The notes beneath the pieces are model-generated. The model did not search any database and was not told where the DNA came from. It saw nothing but the letters and a program-made list of their open reading frames with translations. DNA of 64,000 bases, from NCBI GenBank assembly GCA_034620365.1, contig JAQGEQ010000003.1, positions 558,001-622,000 of the forward strand, written 5' to 3'. The stretch is from Pegea sp. RAD2-039. Taxonomy: Eukaryota > Chordata > Thaliacea > Salpida > Salpidae. Below are positions 61,201 through 64,000 of the stretch, piece by piece (position 1 is the stretch's first letter; each line of letters begins with the position of its first letter). The position numbers were made by a program, and so were the translations under genes.

Positions 61201-63154
61201 TACAAGTGTGTCTTCTGGAGTATCTTCAAAGATCATTAATGTATTTGATGTTGGTGTTTCTAATGAAAAATTTGTCAATTTTTGTTCTAAACTAGAAAGC
61301 CAAAAGGAATTTTCAATCGATTTATATTCAATTGGTAAAGATATCAAAGCAATTTTCTTCTCATATTCAACTGATGCTATTTACTTCATTAATTTACAAT
61401 CAGCTCATCAACCTTTTAATTATCTTTATGAAATTTGCGAAGTTCTTTTGAAATTACCTCAAAATTGTTTTATTTTTGGTCATCAACTAAAAGAGAAGTT
61501 AAATAATCTATTTCGTCATCAACATGAGGTATTTTCAATAAAAGCAAAATTATTTGATGCAAAATTGGCTTTTTGGATGTTAAACCCCGACGATAGTGAA
61601 CTAAGTAACCCTGATATGATTGAAACTTATTTATCAAAAGAACAAATTGATTACTTAGAGTCATGTGAATTATTTAAACATTTAAACAAATCATTTGCTG
61701 TTTCCTCGATGTCTTGTATTGCTTCTTTTACAGCCTGTAGACTGTTTCATCAAAAACTAAATGAAAAAGGTCTGATGAAAGCTTTTGTAGATATAGAAAT
61801 GCCGCATGCAGTAGCATTTAGTTTATTAGAAGAAAACGGTTTGATTGTAGATCTTGTATTGTTGAAAAATTATAAATTGAAGTTATTGAGAGCGATGTAT
61901 GAATTAGAGCAAGCTGCTTGGAAGATTGTAGGAAGAAAATTCAATCTCAACAGTACAGTTACAACTTCAAAAATCATTTTTGAAGAATTAAAACTAACAA
62001 CTAAAGATTATGAAAAGTTAGAAGCTAAAGATTTACTGAAACAACTTCGTCGACCTCAGAAACGAAAATACAAATCTGCAAATAAGCAAACATTAGACAT
62101 CATCCACAAAACATCTAACCATCCCTTTCCAAAAATTATAACTGATTGGAGAAGCGCTCATCATGCTATTTACCAGTGTTTGATACCTCTAGAGAAATAT
62201 CTTTCCTCCTTAAAGTCAACTGTATTCAAACCACCTTCTTTTACCTTTTCCTGCACTGGAAGAATGTTGATGGAAGAACCCAATGTTCAAAAGTTCCCTA
62301 GGTCATTTGATGTCTTTTTAGGTTTCAATTCTCAACTAAGTTCAACTGGAAGATTTACAATTAATTTAAGAGATCTTTTTATTGCTGATAAAACTTTCAA
62401 TCGAGTCTTTATATCAGCTGATTTTTCTCAATTAGAATTACGGATTCTTGCTCATTTTTCACAAGATGAAAAGTTACTAAAAGTCTTCAATGAAAATAGT
62501 GAAGATATTTTTTGCAAAATGGCACGTGGTTTCAAAACTTACAGAAATCAAACGATTTCAGTAACAGATGTAGAAAGACAACATGCTAAGAAAATATGTT
62601 ATGGAATTTTATATGGTATGAGCCCCTTAACACTCGCCAAGCAATTATCAATCGAAAAAGAAAGTGCTGAAACTCTGATGAACGATTTTCTAATTTATTT
62701 TCCTTCTCTTCGCCCAACTTTAAGTAGAATTATTGAAAATTGTCGAAAAGATGGGTTTATTTCAACTGTTTTGGGGCGTCATAGATACCTTCCAAATATA
62801 AACAGCGAAAAACCTCATCTTCGTTGTCAAGCTGAGCGTCAAGCTGTCAACTCAACTATTCAAGGGTCAGCTGCTGACATTATCAAACTTGCTACATGTC
62901 GCATCACACAAGACTTGTTAGTACAAGATTTTAAAATTATAAGGGCTAATGTTAAAACCAAAAGTTGTTATTATGTCAATCATATGCACGATGAATTGAT
63001 GTTTGAAACTGATCTATCTTCCTTGAAGCAAGTCGCCACAATGATTCGTCATCATATGGTTCATGCGCTTGATTTGAAAGTAAAGCTTGCTGTTAAGATT
63101 AAAGTTGGTCCTTCTTGGGGTTCACTTGAAGATTATTCACAATCGCAATATTGA
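58214..63154 (+). CDS. POLQ: DNA polymerase theta (helicase-polymerase)
   Basis: Enzyme of theta-mediated (microhomology) end joining. One open frame of 1646 aa without introns. Helicase: APTGAGKT (49-56), DEIH (150-153), SAT (189-191), HHAGLT and QMCGRAGRKG (394-403), followed by the POLQ/HELQ-type region with QQSSAVFAGM and LGWWSLEILLKNFQARL near 675-710. A polar, disordered centre (about 760-980) is short. An exonuclease-like remnant is followed by an A-family polymerase: SADFSQLELR (catalytic Asp1403), KKICYGILYGMSPLTLAKQL, QAERQAVNSTIQGSAAD and HDE with Asp1593. Both metal-binding Asp are present. Human POLQ is about 2590 aa; the difference lies mainly in the centre, with smaller polymerase inserts. 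All other spliced genes here have introns, so this copy has lost them or arose by retroposition. Poly(A) signal at 63369. Confidence 0.97.
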   Translation: MEFLNQLQIPDCVISSYQQTKLKKVFPWQIECLKQPGVIEGQRNLVYSAPTGAGKTFVTEILMLKQILRHEKKAIFIQPFVSVAREKVFALKSLYEGTGIRVGGLIGGHRPVGGIASIDVIVCTIEKANNLINRMIESKSMDQFCFIGIDEIHMIGDSNRGYILELLLTKLMYLTKRSKFESLQIVGMSATIPNLNCISKWLEAEIYTTNFRPVPLSNFVLIGEKAYNDELVEIKSNFIKFDFENDDDQITSLCYQTICDGHCVLVFCPTKSWCEKLATNIAKNLYLYHLKNKCPSVLTSRVQKLCELFYQLKRCPAGLDDVLKLTIPYGVAYHHAGLTIEERDIIESGFRDCTIGVLVATSTLSSGVNLPARRVIIRTPKFHGKPIDIRMYHQMCGRAGRKGKDEAGESILVCKDQEKHVGFNVVKGEIPKVESCLFISPEDNETLTSSLKRLILEVIGNGLVSTFNDILKYMKCSLCYYLQPKHSNSKNVSLDDQVIEKCVNWLVENEFIYLQITTSEKKVTPTQLGRAALLSSLPTSEALLVLADLQMASKAFALDSELHLVYQVTPIFVINQLSNIDWFNFMYIYQALSAAHRNAAKLIGISELFLVKMASSGGEIPSSASKKQKRFLNIHVRFFAALILNDLINETSLNELCSKYKCNKGTIQNIQQSSAVFAGMITAFCQELGWWSLEILLKNFQARLIFGIQHELLDLSRIYLLDNVRARSFFKCNLKTCLDVCMSTIDEIELILINSTKFQSKNDKNAEANINKIKVVGLSSPLTVHNAAVEIIKEAKKICKHEDEKSSYQSQANSKSLSFSSPQAKVIKLSKDISKPTSLLSTEESTDKNNIKNNDALEEQFKTPVSYNSSKMVKVKLKESPDNMNNEGSFIDLSLSNSQLDSLLNEESGLNVTSLIPCKESTPISEPRNRSLNIRNRLEEEVMCSVISKSFLNDSDSFDLFEEKLNNDSDKWSLEEELQRLEKMSNGSLRLEEQSDTSVSSGVSSKIINVFDVGVSNEKFVNFCSKLESQKEFSIDLYSIGKDIKAIFFSYSTDAIYFINLQSAHQPFNYLYEICEVLLKLPQNCFIFGHQLKEKLNNLFRHQHEVFSIKAKLFDAKLAFWMLNPDDSELSNPDMIETYLSKEQIDYLESCELFKHLNKSFAVSSMSCIASFTACRLFHQKLNEKGLMKAFVDIEMPHAVAFSLLEENGLIVDLVLLKNYKLKLLRAMYELEQAAWKIVGRKFNLNSTVTTSKIIFEELKLTTKDYEKLEAKDLLKQLRRPQKRKYKSANKQTLDIIHKTSNHPFPKIITDWRSAHHAIYQCLIPLEKYLSSLKSTVFKPPSFTFSCTGRMLMEEPNVQKFPRSFDVFLGFNSQLSSTGRFTINLRDLFIADKTFNRVFISADFSQLELRILAHFSQDEKLLKVFNENSEDIFCKMARGFKTYRNQTISVTDVERQHAKKICYGILYGMSPLTLAKQLSIEKESAETLMNDFLIYFPSLRPTLSRIIENCRKDGFISTVLGRHRYLPNINSEKPHLRCQAERQAVNSTIQGSAADIIKLATCRITQDLLVQDFKIIRANVKTKSCYYVNHMHDELMFETDLSSLKQVATMIRHHMVHALDLKVKLAVKIKVGPSWGSLEDYSQSQY

Positions 63155-63368
63155 AAATGAAGTATTTTTAATCTAATCATTGAAGTATAATTTGTATGAA
63201 GTTTATTTGTTTAGTGTTATACTTAAAGTGTTAAAATTTGTAGTTTTCAGTATTTTTTTTAATGTATTTGAAGCATATTTTATCACTTAATGCTGTTTTT
63301 GATGAATTTTTATTCCAATGAATTTTTTGTTTAATGTTTTTTATGAAGTTTCATAATTATTTTTCCTA

Positions 63369-63374
63369 AATAAA
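63369..63374 (+). terminator. Poly(A) signal of POLQ
   Basis: AATAAA about 215 bases after the stop codon. Confidence 0.5.
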
Positions 63375-63529
63375 ACATTTGTTGAATGATTTCGAAACGT
63401 TTTGTCTATTAGTTTAGCTAAATATGAAAACTTTTCACTACAACAAGACATTTCAATTGATCTATCAACTATTCAATTTGTAAACGCCAATTATGAGCTG
63501 CATATGATAAATTATACAGCTCCAATAGA

Positions 63530-63760
63530 AATATGACTGTGGAGAGATAGGAGAAATAAAAGGTATTCAGTATCACAGTATTTTTTTTTCATATTTTTTT
63601 TGAAGTGAGGACTCCAAACAAAGATGTTAAACTCTAACTTGGGACGGATGTGTGGGAAGGAAAGTATTAAGTTCCCAAATAGTTCTGGTCTCAACTGGTA
63701 TCAACTAAATGATCCAACTCTGAACAAATAGTGGATTTAGTCGTCGTTAGCTAGCTTAAG
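63530..63760 (-). mobile_element. LINE reverse-transcriptase remnant
   Basis: The minus strand reads HIRPKLEFNIFVWSPHFKK, the block that in CR1/Jockey-group LINEs reads VRP.LEY...VWSP..KK, just after the polymerase fingers/palm. Frames around it are interrupted. A decayed fragment separate from the one at 56.4 kb. Nothing else was recognised from 63155 to the window end. Confidence 0.7.
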
Positions 63761-64000
63761 CTGTCTGAATTGAAGCCATAAGTTATTCATAATTTAGTCA
63801 ACAAGAGTATTAAACTCCTTTATAGTATTAGAACAAACCATGAAATAAGAAATCTGTTTAGCATCTTGTCTTTATTTTATATAAACGAATCGTAAATATC
63901 AAAATTGTACAAAACAAACACTCAACAAAATTAGAAGTAGATGGAATAGTAATCTCCGGAAAAAGAACCATTTACATTTGCGAGCATTCGAGGAATTTTT

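Noticed and set aside
58351-61664. Minus-strand frames inside POLQ
   Set aside because: Shadows of the POLQ reading frame.

Overview
This window is nuclear DNA from an AT-rich invertebrate animal. The genes are split by GT-AG introns. They encode animal families (GM130, SPCS3, a ZP-domain membrane protein, ribosomal protein eL42, LARP6, an astacin with CCP and ShK modules, DNA polymerase theta), and the gaps hold fossils of LINEs, SINEs and LTR elements. The ShK-bearing astacin, the Link-plus-discoidin protein and the ZP protein fit a cnidarian or a worm-like invertebrate, but I cannot name the species. No bacterial-style operons, CRISPR arrays or rRNA genes were seen.

Layout. 1-1.6 kb: the 3' end of a GM130 (GOLGA2) gene. 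3.7-4.5 kb: complete SPCS3. 8.0-11.3 kb: ZP-domain membrane protein in ten exons. 11.9-13.5 kb, minus strand: eL42 (RPL36A). 15.3-18.1 kb: a 230-aa protein that looks like two fused dimeric alpha/beta-barrel (ABM-like) domains. 19.9-22.4 kb: a broken Ty3/gypsy-like LTR element with a tRNA-derived SINE inside one LTR. 23.9-25.5 kb: secreted Link + F5/8C protein. 25.9-27.7 kb: a second LTR copy and a dispersed repeat. 29.5-35.1 kb, all minus strand: a basic nuclear-type protein, a 134-aa coiled-coil protein and LARP6. 35.2-41.9 kb: gene-poor, with one GC-richer island.

41.9-55.6 kb is the most rearranged part. Two arms of about 2.24 kb lie in inverted orientation with no net length difference. 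Each carries a copy of a small secreted-protein gene; the left copy has a premature stop and the right copy is open. Between the arms lie a 644-aa astacin metalloprotease gene, a truncated inverted copy of its promoter and 5' end, further inverted pieces and LTR-element fragments. A degenerate tRNA-Thr sequence sits at one arm boundary.

56.2-56.7 kb holds the 3' end of a CR1/Jockey-like LINE whose 3' UTR matches the tail of the SINE at 20.3 kb, a likely SINE-LINE partnership. 58.2-63.2 kb is a DNA polymerase theta gene with helicase and polymerase in one uninterrupted 1646-codon frame. The window ends in another LINE remnant.

All gene models were spliced by eye from reading frame, splice sites and phase. 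The genes are unrelated neighbours rather than one pathway: Golgi structure and signal-peptide removal, extracellular matrix proteins and protease, translation and mRNA binding, and end-joining repair.
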